DNA of 5,849 nt from Planctomycetaceae bacterium. GTDB lineage: Bacteria > Planctomycetota > Planctomycetia > Pirellulales > Thermoguttaceae. Below the pieces are notes generated by a model. It searched no databases. It was not told the origin of the DNA and saw only the letters and a list, made by a program, of their open reading frames with translations. The DNA lies in assembly GCA_031278315.1 (NCBI GenBank), contig JAITKS010000341.1, forward strand, positions 1 through 5,849, read 5' to 3'. How positions within the stretch are numbered: position 1 is the first letter of the stretch; each line of letters opens with the position of its first letter. A program made the position numbers and the translations under genes. This document shows positions 5,364-5,849 of the stretch, one piece after another.

Positions 5364-5372
5364 AACGAAAAC
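5336..5372. terminator. long hairpin downstream of the gene cluster
   Basis: GTTTTCGTTTTTAATG (5336-5351) pairs with CATTAAAACGAAAAC (5358-5372): 15 bp with one bulged T and a 6-nt loop. It lies 41 nt after the last intact gene and is well placed to end or stabilise the operon transcript. There is no T-run after it on the plus strand, so it is not a textbook intrinsic terminator. A role in 3'-end protection, or a repeat-derived hairpin, is equally possible. Confidence 0.5.
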
Positions 5373-5446
5373 CGAAACTTAAAATGTGAGAAGTATATTC
5401 CCAAAGGTTTCAAATCCATTTTTTGACAACATCATTACCTTATTTA
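5343..5446 (+). repeat. diverged repeat, right copy
   Basis: Partner of 1074-1178 in the same orientation. It includes AAAACGAAAACCGA (5362-5375), TTAAAATGTGAGAAG (5379-5393) and GGTTTCAAATCCATTTT (5406-5422). The last block also matches AGTTTCAAATTCATTTT at 866-882, so a third partial copy lies at about 851-900. The three copies are close to, but outside, the HTH gene and the secreted-protein cluster. Confidence 0.35.
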
Positions 5447-5548
5447 CGAAAAAAATTATTCCACTGATATATTACTAGTTTTGTAGATTTGACAAATGCT
5501 ACTAAAATTATAACGTTCTATTCGAATCATATTTTGTAAATTGTTATT

Positions 5549-5741
5549 TTACTCATATTCTATTTCTGCCAGAATTTTAAGTAACCAAGGAGATGTATCA
5601 GTTGGTAATGTTAATACTTGTAAATTATCAGTAATGCACGTGAAATATCTCTTCTTGTCATTTGACATTGGATGTTTACTACCAGGTCTAAGTGATGGTA
5701 CAGGATCATTAAAAGGTTTTACACCTTTTGATATATACCAT
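5549..5741 (-). pseudogene. short CDS broken by a frameshift at a TA run
   Basis: The minus strand reads 61 uninterrupted protein-like codons from 5734 to the TAA at 5549-5551: ISKGVKPFNDPVPSLRPGSK, then HPMSNDKKRYFTCITDNLQV, then LTLPTDTSPWLLKILAEIEYE without its last residue repeated elsewhere. No usable start lies in this frame before the internal Met (residue 23 of the frame). An ATG at 5741-5739 is one base out of frame and separated only by the run ATATATA (5731-5737); adding one TA unit gives a 65-aa ORF opening MVYISKG. The family is not recognised. A promoter lies just upstream, but no good ribosome site. The plus-strand ORF over the same bases is hydrophobic, starts at a TTG and looks like its shadow. 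This could be a decayed gene, a phase-variable gene or a sequencing error. Confidence 0.55.
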
Positions 5742-5784
5742 TCTTACTTTATAATCCGTCTTGACGTGTATTTTATGAATTGTT

Positions 5785-5814
5785 ATTATTTGCGAGTTGT
5801 TTTTAATTCGTCAA
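5785..5814 (-). promoter_or_regulatory. predicted promoter of the frameshifted minus-strand gene
   Basis: On the minus strand: -35 TTGACG (5809-5814, 5 of 6), an 18-bp spacer, -10 AATAAT (5785-5790, 5 of 6). The start would be near 5778, about 37 nt upstream of the ATG at 5741. Its position supports the reading of 5549-5741 as a once-complete gene. Confidence 0.4.
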
Positions 5815-5849
5815 CAACAAAACAATTTTAATTATGAGTTACAATATCT

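Noticed and set aside
5423..5446. Perfect TTGACA -35 box in the right repeat copy
   Set aside because: No acceptable -10 box lies 15-19 bp downstream.
5541..5831. 96-codon plus-strand ORF at the right end
   Set aside because: It starts at a TTG without a ribosome site and reads as hydrophobic filler. The opposite strand gives a hydrophilic, protein-like frame with a promoter.

Overview
The window looks like AT-rich chromosomal DNA from a member of the Planctomycetota. The left edge carries the first ~114 nt of a 16S rRNA gene on the minus strand. Its 5' region (GAACGTTGGCGGCGTGGAT, then TTAGGCATGCAAGTCG) is the planctomycete-type version of this conserved stretch. The proteins agree: a single-domain DUF1573 protein and a large exported protein whose second half resembles planctomycete LolA-like proteins. 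Finer placement from 114 nt would be guesswork.

Layout. 1-114: 16S rRNA 5' end (minus). 115-about 800: rRNA leader and control region on the minus strand, with a boxA-like antitermination site and two closely matching promoters 257 bp apart, each with a six-C tract one base upstream of the -35 box. About 800-1262: AT-rich intergenic DNA with a diverged repeat, a 13-bp tandem duplication and a nested hairpin behind a good sigma70-like promoter. 1263-1676: a small basic protein with a coiled-coil-like N-terminus and a helix-turn-helix. 1677-2224: a 548-nt gap with a direct repeat and a 25-nt near-perfect palindrome at the start point of a predicted promoter. 2225-5295: four co-directional genes, all encoding exported or membrane-anchored proteins. 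5296-5548: a 17-codon signal-peptide-like ORF that ends inside a long hairpin, then another copy of the diverged repeat. 5549-5741 (minus): a short coding sequence broken by one frameshift at a TA-dinucleotide run, with its own predicted promoter at the right edge.

The four-gene cluster is the main biological content: a 14-Cys secreted protein with two Gly-rich hydrophobic segments; a 473-aa exported protein with an N-terminal signal and a C-terminal membrane anchor; a very Cys-rich (21 Cys in ~87 residues) granulin/STIG1-like protein; and a membrane-anchored DUF1573 protein. Short gaps (8-40 nt), good Shine-Dalgarno sites before three of the four starts, one upstream promoter and a hairpin downstream suggest one operon building something on the cell surface or in the periplasm. 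Its function cannot be named from sequence alone. The upstream helix-turn-helix protein and the promoter palindrome between it and the operon are candidates for its control, but that link is inference.
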